The translations under genes and the position numbers were made by a program. A stretch of 64,000 nt of DNA, taken from assembly GCA_965217195.1 (NCBI GenBank), contig CBDCHL010000002.1, positions 124,001 through 188,000 on the forward strand. The letters are read 5' to 3'. Origin of the DNA: UBA6623 sp965217195. Lineage in GTDB: Bacteria; Acidobacteriota; Terriglobia; Bryobacterales; UBA6623. The notes beneath the pieces were generated by a model, which was not told where the DNA came from, searched no databases, and saw only the letters and a list, made by a program, of their open reading frames with translations. This document shows positions 1-8,866 of the stretch, one piece after another; position 1 is the first letter of the stretch; each line of letters opens with the position of its first letter.

Positions 1-2
1 TG

Positions 3-962
3 CGCCCGACTTTCGTGGAAGCTCGTTACAACCTGGCGCTGGCGTACGAGGAACTAGGCCGCTTCGAGGAAGAAATTTCGGAACTGCGCAAACTCATTCG
101 GGACAGTTCTCGCCACGAAGATGCTCATAAGCAGCTCGGGAAGGCGCTGGAGTCCGTGGGCGGAACGAGCGAGGCGATCGAGGTCTATCGCCAATTGGTC
201 GCCCAATGGCCCGACTCGGCGGAAGCACGGCTGTTGCTGGGAGGCGCGCTTCTAAAAGCCTCCCAACCCGAGGAGGCAATCGTTTCACTTCGCAAGGCGC
301 AGACCCTCGATCCTTCATTGCTCGCCGCTCACCATCAACTGGGCACAGCCTTGAAGCAACTCGGCAAGCGCGACGAAGCTCTCGAGGAATTCAAGAAAGC
401 CGATGCGATCAGAAACCGAAGTGACGATCGTTTGCGCGCCGGCACTCATCTCGAAGACGGTTTGGCGAAAGTCGGCTCGGGGGATTTGGACGGCGGAATA
501 GCCGAGTTCGAAAAGGCCGTCGAACTGGCCGCTGACTCAGCGGAGGCGCGCCAATTCCTGGGTGTTGCCCTATCCAGAAAAGGGGACCTGGATCGAGCCA
601 TCGCGGAATTAACGCGAGCTCTGGAGCTGCGGCCGGACTACTTCCTAGCGCGCCACGGCCTAGGTCTCGTTCGTGCCAAAAAAGGAGACATCGAAGGCGC
701 CATCGGCGATTTCCGAAAGGCTCTGGAACTCGACGATCGTTCCGGCAAATGCCGTGACGATCTCGGAGTCGCACTTGCCAGGCAAGGCGACGTCGATGCG
801 GCGATCAGCGAATTCGAACGTGCCGTGAAATTGGATCCCAACTTGGCCATCGCCCACTACCATCTCGGGTGGGGTTTCCAGCAAAAGAACAAGCTCCAAG
901 AAGCGCGTGAAGCCTTCGCCAAGGCTCAACAGCTGGACCCGCGTATGAAGAGCCCGCTGTAG
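3..962 (+). CDS. TPR-repeat protein, 5'-truncated by the window edge
   Basis: The reading frame is open from the first bases (the residues before the internal GTG at 15 read PTFV and continue into a TPR helix), so the true start lies left of the window. The visible 319 codons are made of consecutive 34-residue tetratricopeptide repeats with the usual A/G/A/P pattern, for example LGVALSRKGDLDRAIAEL and HYHLGWGFQQKNKLQEA. Such repeats form a superhelical protein-binding scaffold; no catalytic domain is visible. It ends 32 bp before the stop of a convergent TPR gene, so the two are not co-transcribed. The partner and cellular location cannot be told from this fragment. Confidence 0.85.
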   Translation, partial: RPTFVEARYNLALAYEELGRFEEEISELRKLIRDSSRHEDAHKQLGKALESVGGTSEAIEVYRQLVAQWPDSAEARLLLGGALLKASQPEEAIVSLRKAQTLDPSLLAAHHQLGTALKQLGKRDEALEEFKKADAIRNRSDDRLRAGTHLEDGLAKVGSGDLDGGIAEFEKAVELAADSAEARQFLGVALSRKGDLDRAIAELTRALELRPDYFLARHGLGLVRAKKGDIEGAIGDFRKALELDDRSGKCRDDLGVALARQGDVDAAISEFERAVKLDPNLAIAHYHLGWGFQQKNKLQEAREAFAKAQQLDPRMKSPL

Positions 963-994
963 CCGACGGCGTAACCGGGAGTGTTTCGTTCGAT

Positions 995-2845
995 TCAGGG
1001 ATTCGCACCGGGTAGGTCGGATTGCTCTTCGAAGGAACTTTCCAGACGTTCCTGAGCAATGGAACGGCGGGCTTCCTTTAACTGTTTCACGATCGCGAGG
1101 TTCTTTTCCGCTTCCTCTCTGTTCCCTAACATTCGAAACGCGCGTCCGAGGTGATAGTAGAGGTTTTCGTCGTTGCGGAGCCCTAGGCGTAGAGCCGATT
1201 GCAAGTGCTCAACAGCCTTCGCGTAGTCGCCTTTCTTGAGGTACACTCGGCCAAGCGTCTTGCTGGCCGAGGCGGAGGCGGGGTTGATTGCGATCGCTTG
1301 CGTTAGGACCTTCTCGGCCTGGTCGGTAGCCCCGGTGATCAAGTACACTTCGCCCGCTCGATTGAGTGCCGTTACGGAATAACGGTCGTTCCTCAATTCT
1401 TTCTCAAAAGCAGCTAGAGCCTCTTCGTATTTCCTTTGCGTCAGATAGAGCGAGCCGATCGCCAGATGAAGTTGCGAGGCTCCGGGAGCCAATGCCAGGG
1501 CCTGGGTGTACTCCTCGATGGCTTTCTCGTGCTCTTCCCGAGCAGCATAGTACTCTGCGCGGAGCTGACGGGTCCGATAGGACTCCGGCTCAAGCGACGC
1601 GAACGATTTCAGCGACTCGATCGCGAGCTTTTCCGCGGCGCTTTGCAGATAAAACGCAAACTCCACGTTCTCCGGTTGCCGGGTGTGGAGGAGAGCGAGC
1701 CTCTCCAGCGCTTGATTCGGTTGGCCGAGTTCGAGGTAGGCGCGAGCCTGCCAGTAGCGTCCTTGGTCCGCGCTGCCGCTTGCTTCGGGGCTGCTTGCCA
1801 GTTGTAAGGTTTTCCGTGGCTGACCCGATAGCAGAGCGTCGAAGGCCCGCGCCGCCCATGAGCCGTTGGCGCGCGTGCCAAGAGTTGGCAATGACTCGCG
1901 AATTCGCTTTACATCCTCGGCGGCCGGCTCTATCCGCACATCCTGTTGGGACGCTGCTGACTGCAAGGCCTTACCCGCGGCCGGAGACCCCTGGTGAAAC
2001 CGGCGCGCCCGTTCGCGCACGGCCTCCGCATCTGCGTGCATACCGAGGGTTCCGAGTGTCCGAATCAGGCCGGCAGCCGAGCGGAGGTGGGCAGGATAGT
2101 TGTCCAGCTCTTGGGCATACGCACCGATTGCCCCTGGCAAGCGCCCTTTCTCCTCGAGAAGTTCCGCGATCTGAAAGTGCAAGCCCGGCATTCGAGCATC
2201 GATTCGCGCGGCGTGCCGAAACTCCTCCAGGGCCTTGCCCGTGTCACCTTGTTGCACGAACCGCTCGCCCCGCAGAAGGAACAGCCAGGGAGACTCCAAA
2301 CCGGCCCGCCGCACAGCAAGGAAGGCCTTCGCTGAGAGCTTTCGGTAGGCGCGGCCCAAATGAAAAATCAGTTCATGATCCTTCGGGTCGAGGCGCCGAC
2401 ACGCTTCGAGCTCCGTGATCGCGCTTGCAAACCTTTCGGTCTGGACGTAGCTCATGGCGAGCCACTTGCGCGCCATCGCGCTTTGCGGATCGAGGTCACG
2501 GGCTCCCTCGAGTTCCTCAATTGCTCGACCCGGCCGAGACGTCAGATAGTAGTCGATGCCGAGAAAGACTTTCGCCGCGAGGAGTTGCGGGTTCTGTTTC
2601 AGCGCCGCCTGGAATTGTTCGATGGCCGGTTCGTATTTCCGCTGGAGATGGTAGACCAGGCCGAGATTGCTGCGCGCTTCGGGCAGATCGGGGGCTAAGG
2701 CGATAACCGCTTTCCAAGACTCCCCCGCCGTTTCGTAGTCTCTGCTCGCCATCGCTTGCTGTGCGCGGCGATAGTGCCGGGCCGGATCGTCGTTTGTTTG
2801 AGCGAGCGTGCTCGCGGCAAAGGCGAGAAAGAGGGTCAGACCCAT
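995..2845 (-). CDS. Secreted or periplasmic TPR-repeat protein
   Basis: A 616-residue protein. I chose the ATG at 2845 because it opens directly on a signal peptide (MGLTLFLAFAASTLAQ, cleavage probable after AQ); the upstream in-frame ATG at 2899 would put a charged 18-residue leader in front. The mature part is almost entirely TPR repeats in two blocks (about residues 20-270 and 380-600), separated by a less regular, Ala/Arg-rich linker. Repeats such as AKTLGRVYLKKGDYAKAVEHL are clear. The likely role is a scaffold for protein assembly in the periplasm, but no partner is encoded nearby. The C-terminus is charged and lacks an anchor. Confidence 0.85.
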   Translation of the reverse strand: MGLTLFLAFAASTLAQTNDDPARHYRRAQQAMASRDYETAGESWKAVIALAPDLPEARSNLGLVYHLQRKYEPAIEQFQAALKQNPQLLAAKVFLGIDYYLTSRPGRAIEELEGARDLDPQSAMARKWLAMSYVQTERFASAITELEACRRLDPKDHELIFHLGRAYRKLSAKAFLAVRRAGLESPWLFLLRGERFVQQGDTGKALEEFRHAARIDARMPGLHFQIAELLEEKGRLPGAIGAYAQELDNYPAHLRSAAGLIRTLGTLGMHADAEAVRERARRFHQGSPAAGKALQSAASQQDVRIEPAAEDVKRIRESLPTLGTRANGSWAARAFDALLSGQPRKTLQLASSPEASGSADQGRYWQARAYLELGQPNQALERLALLHTRQPENVEFAFYLQSAAEKLAIESLKSFASLEPESYRTRQLRAEYYAAREEHEKAIEEYTQALALAPGASQLHLAIGSLYLTQRKYEEALAAFEKELRNDRYSVTALNRAGEVYLITGATDQAEKVLTQAIAINPASASASKTLGRVYLKKGDYAKAVEHLQSALRLGLRNDENLYYHLGRAFRMLGNREEAEKNLAIVKQLKEARRSIAQERLESSFEEQSDLPGANP

Positions 2846-3413
2846 TGGGCACCGGGGCCCAAAGTCCACATCCATTCGATCGTCGTTACCAGCCCTCATC
2901 TTTCACACAACCGACCTAGCAAGCGATGAGCATACGATTGACTCTACTAACGCAGAGCCCGGTGCAAGACACCCTTGATGGTCCAATGGGTGTGCGCGCC
3001 TTCGGCGTTTCGAACCTGCTCCCGACTGCCTTCGCCGGCCTTCGACAGGATCTTCTCGTGTGTAATCGCCGGCCGCCAAAAGCAGCCTAAATTAACCGTA
3101 CCGAAGATAGCCGGCCGGCAGCAATGGGAGCGACAGAGCCACGGGCGACCCAGTCTGCTCCGTACAACCAGGCGGATAGTCAGGAAAACCAGAACCAGAG
3201 CACAGATACCAATCAAGCGAGGCGCAGTGGCCCAGGGTGGCGCCGCCGGATTTCAATGAGCGGCTGCCGCGGAACCCTCTCCCGCGTCAGCCTTTCTGCT
3301 CTGACTGAGCGGGTTATTAAGGTGCACGGAGCGGCCGGCAAGTCGGGGCGCTCACCCTGTGTCGGCCCGGCGACAGCCATTTTGGCAGGCTGGGAATAGC
3401 CCGCCAACAGTGT

Positions 3414-3481
3414 ACGCCCGACTGGGGAAACGGGCGTCTGGTCCCCGATGCAAGGGGCGAAACCCTGAGCCCGCATTGGGC
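3414..3481. other. Cluster of three GC-rich hairpins (possible structured RNA)
   Basis: Within the gene-free stretch 2846-3726 there are three short stems in a row: ACGCCCG (3414-3420) with CGGGCGT (3431-3437); CCCC (3443-3446) with GGGG (3454-3457); GCCC (3469-3472) with GGGC (3478-3481). AGTACT repeats follow at about 3486-3516. I match no known riboswitch consensus. The cluster lies upstream of the best promoter (3538-3566), so it is not in that transcript's leader. It could be a separate small RNA, the 3' end of another transcript, or chance in GC-rich DNA. Confidence 0.3.
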
Positions 3482-3537
3482 AAAAGTACTAGCGAGACAT
3501 GAATATCGCCAGTACTCGTACTAAGGCGAATTGGGCC

Positions 3538-3566
3538 TTGACGGGGTCAGTTCTAGCGGATACACT
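3538..3566 (+). promoter_or_regulatory. Predicted sigma70-type promoter for the secreted-protein gene at 3727
   Basis: TTGACG at 3538-3543 and TACACT at 3561-3566 are separated by exactly 17 bases. This gives a leader of about 150 nt before the ATG at 3727, which has a good Shine-Dalgarno GAGGAG at 3711-3716. No operator is recognisable. Confidence 0.5.
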
Positions 3567-3726
3567 CTAGTCTTGAAAATTTGAACTTCTCTTGCCGATG
3601 GTGTGCCCAACCGACAGGCTTCCGCCTCAAGTGCCTGAAAGCGATTGAAGTTGACGAACGGTTTCGGCCGCGCGGAAGTGGTCGGTGATTTGCACAGGCT
3701 CAATTCTTGAGAGGAGAAAAACGGGA

Positions 3727-4413
3727 ATGAAACGATTTTTAACGATCAGTGTGGTTACGATGTTGGCTCTTGTGCTCGCAACGGGAACGGCTCTGGCCCA
3801 GAATGGCAACCCCTGTCCGGGCGCCAAAGTCTATCAGCTCAACATCCTTGGCTCGAGCGACAAGAACCCGGATATGACCGGCAACAGCGGGCACCGGATC
3901 TTCGTTAAGTTGAACGGTGTCAGCAAGATCTTCATGACAGGGGACACCGACACCGTAGACGGTACAAAAAATGGCGACCTCGATTGCGGGAACAAGTTCC
4001 AGGTGCTTGACGCCAACGGAACGGACGGCGAAGCGACTTTGCTGGTCCCGTGCTCGAACGTCAACGTCAGCAGCAACGCCACGGGTGTCTGCTTTGACGT
4101 GTATGCGACGGCGCTTGGCACCCCAGGCGGAAACGCTGAGGTCGATGTTGTCTGCACTTTCGATGACACCGTCGCAGATGCCGACATCGATGAGGGCAGT
4201 TGTGAAGATGTCCCGCTGGGAATGTTCGACTTTAAGCTGTCGCGCAAGAGCGGCAAGCCCCTTCAGAAAAACATCACAAACTTTCTCAGGGCCTCGGGCT
4301 GCTTCGACGAAGACGGGAGTGGAACCTGTGATCCTGGCGAAAAGACGTTCAACAACATCTGGATCTTCAACCTAGAAGCTCTGATCGAGTATTTCTGGGA
4401 GTATGACACCTGA
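3727..4413 (+). pseudogene. Secreted protein of unknown function, C-terminus cut off by an IS1380-type insertion
   Basis: The ATG at 3727 follows GAGGAG and opens on a clear signal peptide (about 24 residues, cleaved after ALAQ). The mature part has about 200 residues with six or more cysteines and a Ca-loop-like stretch DEDGSGTCDPGEK near the end; I recognise no family. The TGA stop at 4411-4413 lies inside the terminal inverted repeat of the IS, which begins at 4409, so the last residue (T) and the stop are supplied partly by the IS. Removing the IS and one copy of its TGACA duplication restores an open frame that continues in 6222-6298. The truncated product may still be made, lacking its last 25 residues and two cysteines. 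Confidence 0.8.
4404..4408. repeat. Left target-site duplication TGACA of the IS1380-type element
   Basis: TGACA directly abuts the CC of the left terminal repeat and is repeated at 6217-6221 after the right terminal repeat. Its 5 bp length fits the 4-5 bp duplications known for IS1380-family elements. Confidence 0.85.
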
Positions 4414-6216
4414 ATTATGCACAGATTCGGCGTAGCCATCGGCGATGGAGTTGTGGCGGTAGCGGCAGTGGTGTCAACTCAATAATGTCGCAAGTCGTCT
4501 TTTCTGCGGTTTCCCTCCCCGTTTGAGCCGCCTCCCGATCCCGGCGGGCAAAAGCGAGCTGGCAAGCGGCGTGTTCCCAGTACGTTGCGGCGAGTGCATA
4601 AAATTTTATGCATAGCGCCCCTCAACTCAGCGCACCCTCCACCACCGGCGCGAAGCTCGATCCCGGCGGCGCCATCGCCCGCAGCCGTCGCATCAGCCGC
4701 TCAAACAGGCCCTTCTCCTGGTACTGATCGCTGTAGCTGACGCCCGTTCGTCCGGCGTGTCGCCAGATCTTGGCCGCCAGGAACAGAAAGCGCAGCCGCG
4801 CCGTCGCCAGGGTGGTGTGCCGCAGCTTCTCCGGGGTGGCGTCGGCTTCGCGTTGGAACAGCAGCAGCCAGCAGTTGAGGTTGTAGGCCAGCATGACCAA
4901 CTGAAAGTGATTGCGGTTCATGTCAAAGCGGCGCGAAGGATGGGCCGCCAGCCCGGCGTCGTTGTTGGCTTCTTTGATGAGGTTCTCGGCCCCGGCCCGC
5001 TGGTTGTAAAACCACACCACCGCCGCGATTGGCTCGGCGAGATTGGTCACAAACACGCGGTAGGTATAGCTGCTGGTGGCGAACAACTGATATTGCTCGA
5101 CCTCGTCGGTTTCCGGCTCCTTCTCATACCGCAGCGCGACAAAGCGGCAAGCATGGGCCCAGCCCTCCGGCTGGTAGAGGAATTCGCACTCCGCTTCAGC
5201 GTCGCTGTGGGGCGAGGGCTTCCATTCGGCTTGCTGCAACTGCTCGACCAGTCGCCGCGTCTTGCGCGCCACGATGACGAACTGACAACGCGCTTGCTCG
5301 TAGGCCGCCACCGCCTCCCAGCAATAAAAGCCGGCATCGGCCCGCGCCAAGATCTTCTTCACGCCGGCCGGCAAAGCCCGGAAAGCGCTCTTCAGGTGGG
5401 CGGCGATCTGTTGGCCCGTGGGCCGGTCGCCGCCGCGCAACCCGCCCATCAGGTACTCGCGCGTCTCGGCCAGGAAGGTCAGTATCGGCTGGTAGCTGCG
5501 CTTGCCCTTGTTCTTGGGGTTGTAGCTCTTGCGCCCGCCCATCTGGCGGCCGTAGAGCGTGTGCACGGTGGTGTCGGTGTCCAGCGTCACCGTCTCCAAT
5601 TTCACGTGGGCCGCGGCCCAGACTCGTTCTCGCAGCTGGCGCTGGATGGAAAGAATCTGCTGGGCCACGTTGAGGTGCAGCGAGGCCAGAAAGCGCCACA
5701 GCGTGGACTGCGGCGGCAGCCGTGTCACTTTTAAGATGCCGGTCAGGATGGGATCGCGAGCGATGAAGCGGAGTTGGTTGAGCCGCGCAAAGCCGACATA
5801 GAGGCCGAGCACGAGGGCCAGCACAAACTGGTAGGGGCTCATGGCTCGGGTGATTCGTTTGGTCGTGATGGTTTCTTCCAGCAGCGCTTGGAAGTCGAGT
5901 TTCTCGAGCAGGGTGGCGACGGGCAGCAAGCCGCCGTAGGGAGTCAGATTCTTGCCGCGGAAGTGATAAGGCGTGGAAGCCCCGATTTTATTGGGCCGCG
6001 AGGCCCTCGCGCCCCGGCCTTGTTTGACGGGCCTTGGGGAGCTATGCTGTTTTCGTTTGGTAACCATTTGGGTGACCTCCTTGGGGTCGGTTGGCGAAGC
6101 GGGAATCTTCGCCAGCCTACCTTTTTACCCCATGTTTTCGGGGGTCCCCCAATGGTCCCTTGCGGCACAGGTCTCCTCAGGTGCACCCCGGTGCACCCCG
6201 CAGTGCATAATTCAGG
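4409..6216 (-). mobile_element. Complete IS1380-family insertion sequence, 1808 bp
   Basis: The ends are perfect 14-bp inverted repeats CCTGAATTATGCAC (4409-4422, and its complement at 6203-6216), bounded by TGACA duplications. It carries one leftward transposase gene (4622-6067). An 18-bp palindrome (TGCATAAA to TTTATGCA) at 4595-4612 lies just past the transposase stop. The right end has a 10-bp direct tandem repeat GTGCACCCCG at 6181-6200, which could be a subterminal transposase-binding site. Intact ends, intact gene and perfect duplications indicate a recent, probably still mobile copy. Confidence 0.92.
4622..6067 (-). CDS. IS1380-family DDE transposase
   Basis: A 481-residue protein of usual length for IS1380-type transposases, which excise and insert the element by a DDE/RNase H-fold mechanism. 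The N-terminus is basic (MVTKRKQ). A DNA-binding helical part (about residues 40-150, LLPVATLLEKLDFQALL) is followed by the catalytic core with LDTDTTVHTLYG (first Asp), ARADAGFY (second Asp) and the AGAENLIKEANND segment (Glu). The gene appears undamaged. Its start lies about 150 bp inside the right IS end, leaving room for an outward or internal promoter I cannot define. Confidence 0.93.
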   Translation of the reverse strand: MVTKRKQHSSPRPVKQGRGARASRPNKIGASTPYHFRGKNLTPYGGLLPVATLLEKLDFQALLEETITTKRITRAMSPYQFVLALVLGLYVGFARLNQLRFIARDPILTGILKVTRLPPQSTLWRFLASLHLNVAQQILSIQRQLRERVWAAAHVKLETVTLDTDTTVHTLYGRQMGGRKSYNPKNKGKRSYQPILTFLAETREYLMGGLRGGDRPTGQQIAAHLKSAFRALPAGVKKILARADAGFYCWEAVAAYEQARCQFVIVARKTRRLVEQLQQAEWKPSPHSDAEAECEFLYQPEGWAHACRFVALRYEKEPETDEVEQYQLFATSSYTYRVFVTNLAEPIAAVVWFYNQRAGAENLIKEANNDAGLAAHPSRRFDMNRNHFQLVMLAYNLNCWLLLFQREADATPEKLRHTTLATARLRFLFLAAKIWRHAGRTGVSYSDQYQEKGLFERLMRRLRAMAPPGSSFAPVVEGALS

Positions 6217-6221
6217 TGACA
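6217..6221. repeat. Right target-site duplication TGACA
   Basis: Identical to 4404-4408. Deleting 4409-6221 rebuilds the uninterrupted host gene in frame (TAT GAC AAC AAG). Confidence 0.85.
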
Positions 6222-6298
6222 ACAAGGGGCTGCGCCTGAGTCAAGTCCGCTTCTGCGAAAGCTCGGACTGCGGTTTCTTCGGGACTGTCCCTCAATAA
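6222..6298 (+). pseudogene. Detached 3' end of the secreted-protein gene interrupted at 4408
   Basis: Joined to 3727-4408, this stretch continues the frame as NKGLRLSQVRF, ends FFGTVPQ and stops at TAA 6296-6298. It adds 25 residues with two cysteines. The original protein would have had 252 residues. The frame is intact on both sides, so the insertion appears young. A strong hairpin terminator follows at 6330, which fits the end of the original transcription unit. Confidence 0.8.
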
Positions 6299-6329
6299 GT
6301 AGGGGAACCTGACATTTTCACGAGGTCTT

Positions 6330-6363
6330 AGCGGGGCTCCGTCGAGTGGGCCCCGCTTTATTC
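6330..6363 (+). terminator. Rho-independent terminator
   Basis: AGCGGGGC (6330-6337) pairs with GCCCCGCT (6350-6357) around a 12-nt loop, followed by TTATT. It is placed after the original stop of the IS-interrupted gene and just before the next gene. Confidence 0.7.
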
Positions 6364-6371
6364 TATTTCCC

Positions 6372-7121
6372 ATGAGATTCAGCTCCGTTTCAACGCTGCT
6401 GCGCGGCGCACTCTTGTTGTTGGTTCTCGCTGCCGGTGCGTTCCCACAGAGCCAAAAACCGGTAATCATCCCCGCCAACCCGGTAGACGGGATCGATTAT
6501 GAACCCCTCCCGGCAATCTATATGGTGGCTCCCCAAGGCACTGTCAAAGAGGCCGCCATCGAGATCATCAACCGCACTGCCGAGCCGCTCCAAATCATCA
6601 AGGTCGAAAACCCCAGTGAACGGTTCGCGGAGCGGATCGAGGTGCTCGAAGAAGGCCAACGGTACCGCTTGACTGTCAGGGTCAAGGGAGAAGGCAAGAA
6701 CGGCCGGTATCGTGAGGTCCTTCTCCTGGAAACCAATTGGGACAGCGATCCGGTTCTACGCATACCAATGAACGTGATCATTCGCGAGCACGTGTACACG
6801 TTCCCCCCCGGCGTTTTCATGGGCCGTTACGACATCAGCCAAGTGCGGGGTGACCCGGACGCCGCCCGCGGTATGGCGCAGATTCTGATGGTCTACCGAA
6901 AGGGAACGACAGGGTTCGAGATCAAGATGTCCTCCGACATTCCCTACCTCAAGATCGAATCCGAGCAAGGACCCAAGGGTGACCGCTGGGAGAACACCAT
7001 CTGGTTTGATCCCGAACGTGTAGAGGTCGGCGAAGTCAACGGCAAGATTATCATCGAGACGAACGACCCGAAAGTGCCTAGACTGGAAGTGCCCGTTACG
7101 GGCGGGCTGCTTGACAACTAG
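6372..7121 (+). CDS. Exported protein with DUF1573-like Ig-type fold
   Basis: A 249-residue protein with a signal peptide (RGALLLLVLAAGAFPQS, cleavage near residue 25). The rest looks all-beta. Two segments resemble the DUF1573/ASH-type beta-sandwich: VKEAAIEIINRTAEPLQI near residues 60-75, and the C-terminal IIIETNDPKVPRLEVPVTG, the typical ending 'transient gain of N-D-P-x-x-P'. It probably acts in the periplasm as a binding or structural module. It starts only 9 bp after the terminator of the preceding unit, so its promoter must overlap that region. The function is not known. Confidence 0.75.
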   Translation: MRFSSVSTLLRGALLLLVLAAGAFPQSQKPVIIPANPVDGIDYEPLPAIYMVAPQGTVKEAAIEIINRTAEPLQIIKVENPSERFAERIEVLEEGQRYRLTVRVKGEGKNGRYREVLLLETNWDSDPVLRIPMNVIIREHVYTFPPGVFMGRYDISQVRGDPDAARGMAQILMVYRKGTTGFEIKMSSDIPYLKIESEQGPKGDRWENTIWFDPERVEVGEVNGKIIIETNDPKVPRLEVPVTGGLLDN

Positions 7122-7285
7122 ACTTAGCCCCCCGATTCCAGCAGGGTCTGGAGACACCCCCGTTTAGATCCGACCGGACCGTCTCGGGGAAGAGATGTTC
7201 GATACGATCGCGGCGTCTCCTGATGCGCTCGCCTCCCCTAGGGTAAGAAATCGAGGCGTGATTGCAGTCCATTTCGTTTTGAGGG

Positions 7286-8779
7286 ATGATCAGTCGTTAC
7301 AGATTCACCAGGCTCCTCGGGGTGGCGGGCCTCCTGGGATGTGCGGGTGTTGTCGAGGCTGCCTCTTCGGTAAGCGGCACGGTATACGAGCGCAGGGCGG
7401 CAAGCTCCGCCCCAATCCCGCGTGTATTTGTTTCAGTCCGGTCGGCCGGCGGAGCAATCCTCGGAACCACCAGAACCGACGGCAACGGTCGCTATCATCT
7501 CGTCAACTTACCCGCCGGACGCTTCGTCCTAACCGCATCGAAATCCGGCTATGTCACGAGCCGCGCCGCCGGGCGAGCCGGCTCCCGCGTCATCGTGGAT
7601 TGCTCGGTAGGATGTGACGAGCGCGCCGCTGACTTCGAATTGATCCCCGCGGCCCTGATCACCGGAACCGTCCGCGACAGGTTGGGTCAGCCTATCCAAA
7701 AAGCTCGGGTTTCTCTTCTGCGCATCGACTCGTCTGCCGGCCGCGAAGATACGGTTGGCGCGGCAACCGACGACCGGGGCCTTTTTAGGCTCGCCGGTTT
7801 ACGCGCAGGCAGTTACAAACTCACCATTGAAGGTCGGGCGCCCGGAAAGAAGACGGAAACCGTTACCAGGTCAATCGAGATCGACGAAAGTGAGGTTCTC
7901 AGCGGGCTCGATATTGTCATCGGTGACCAGTCGATGTTCCAGGTTGCCGGTCAGCTTTTGGGAGTGCCGTGGGGCAACAAGTATAGAACTTGGATTACGC
8001 TGCGGCCTATCGGTGGCGGTCGCGGCGGGCGGAACGCAAACGTCGACATGAACGGCCGTTTTATTGTCGATTCCGTGCCGGCGGGCCGCTACCGAGCAAA
8101 GGGCTTCTCCTCCGAACGCGGTTCGGGCACTCGAAATGACTATATGCTTGGGGCCATCGATGTGGATGGAGACATTCAGGGCTTGGCTTTACAACCCATT
8201 GAACTTGCGTCGGTCTCGGGGCTGGTCGAGGTAGAGGCCGGGACTCTGCCGACTCGGGCGACGATAGTCCTCACGTCGAACGAAGGGTTCGGGTACAACT
8301 GGTTCCGTGTCGGCGGATCAAAACGTCAGTTCGAACTCAGTAAAATGACGCCCGGTTCGTACCGCATTCACGCACGCTCGGCGGACTTCTATGTGAAGGG
8401 TCTGAAGAACGGCACCCGACTCGAACCGCCTGACGCGGTTCTCCTATCCTCCGGTAGCAACCGTCTGACGATCGTTGTTTCAGCCGACCACGGTCGTGTA
8501 TACGGGACGGTTCGCGACCCCGGCACGACGTATCCCCTCCCTCATGCCCGCGTCGCACTTCAAGGCGACCGCGGCGACCACGTCGTGCAAGCCGACCAGA
8601 CCGGCCGTTTCCTGTTCGGAAAGGTGATCCCAGGGGATTACCGCATCTGCGCCTGGACCGACATTGCCCCCGAGCAGGTCGCAGAGGAGGCAGCCTGGGA
8701 AGCCGCGGGCTGCGCCCAAAAGATCATCCCTATCGACCCGGAAAGCGAGATCGAAATCGATCTTCGGGCGTCTCCCTGA
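7286..8779 (+). CDS. Secreted protein with repeated carboxypeptidase-regulatory-like (CNA-B/transthyretin) domains
   Basis: A 497-residue protein starting at ATG 7286 after GAGGG; signal peptide LGVAGLLGCAGVVEAAS. At least three carboxypeptidase-regulatory-like beta-sandwich repeats are visible: VSGTVYERRA...GRYHLVNLPAGRF (residues 29-90), ITGTVRDRLGQPIQKARVSLL...GLFRLAGLRAGSY (about 125-190), and VYGTVRDPGTTYPLPHARVAL...GRFLFGKVIPGDY (about 410-455). Such tandem domains are very common in secreted acidobacterial proteins and in plug regions of TonB-type receptors, but no beta-barrel follows here. It is likely extracellular or periplasmic; the ligand is unknown. Confidence 0.82.
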   Translation: MISRYRFTRLLGVAGLLGCAGVVEAASSVSGTVYERRAASSAPIPRVFVSVRSAGGAILGTTRTDGNGRYHLVNLPAGRFVLTASKSGYVTSRAAGRAGSRVIVDCSVGCDERAADFELIPAALITGTVRDRLGQPIQKARVSLLRIDSSAGREDTVGAATDDRGLFRLAGLRAGSYKLTIEGRAPGKKTETVTRSIEIDESEVLSGLDIVIGDQSMFQVAGQLLGVPWGNKYRTWITLRPIGGGRGGRNANVDMNGRFIVDSVPAGRYRAKGFSSERGSGTRNDYMLGAIDVDGDIQGLALQPIELASVSGLVEVEAGTLPTRATIVLTSNEGFGYNWFRVGGSKRQFELSKMTPGSYRIHARSADFYVKGLKNGTRLEPPDAVLLSSGSNRLTIVVSADHGRVYGTVRDPGTTYPLPHARVALQGDRGDHVVQADQTGRFLFGKVIPGDYRICAWTDIAPEQVAEEAAWEAAGCAQKIIPIDPESEIEIDLRASP

Positions 8780-8866
8780 AATATGCGGAGTGCTCGGAAC
8801 CCGGGCTCATCAGACCACCTATTCGGGATCAGACTGAGGACCGGGCCCTAACCGTGACTTCGCCCA

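Noticed and set aside
1366..2418. 350-codon plus-strand frame over the second TPR gene
   Set aside because: Arg/Pro-rich shadow frame; the minus-strand TPR protein is clear.
3486..3516. AGTACT repeats as a CRISPR-like or iteron array
   Set aside because: Too short and too few; no spacer pattern.
4757..5734. 325-codon plus-strand frame inside the IS1380 transposase
   Set aside because: Antisense shadow of a well-conserved transposase.
6181..6200. GTGCACCCCG tandem pair as a CRISPR or iteron seed
   Set aside because: Only two copies, inside the IS end; better explained as subterminal IS sequence.
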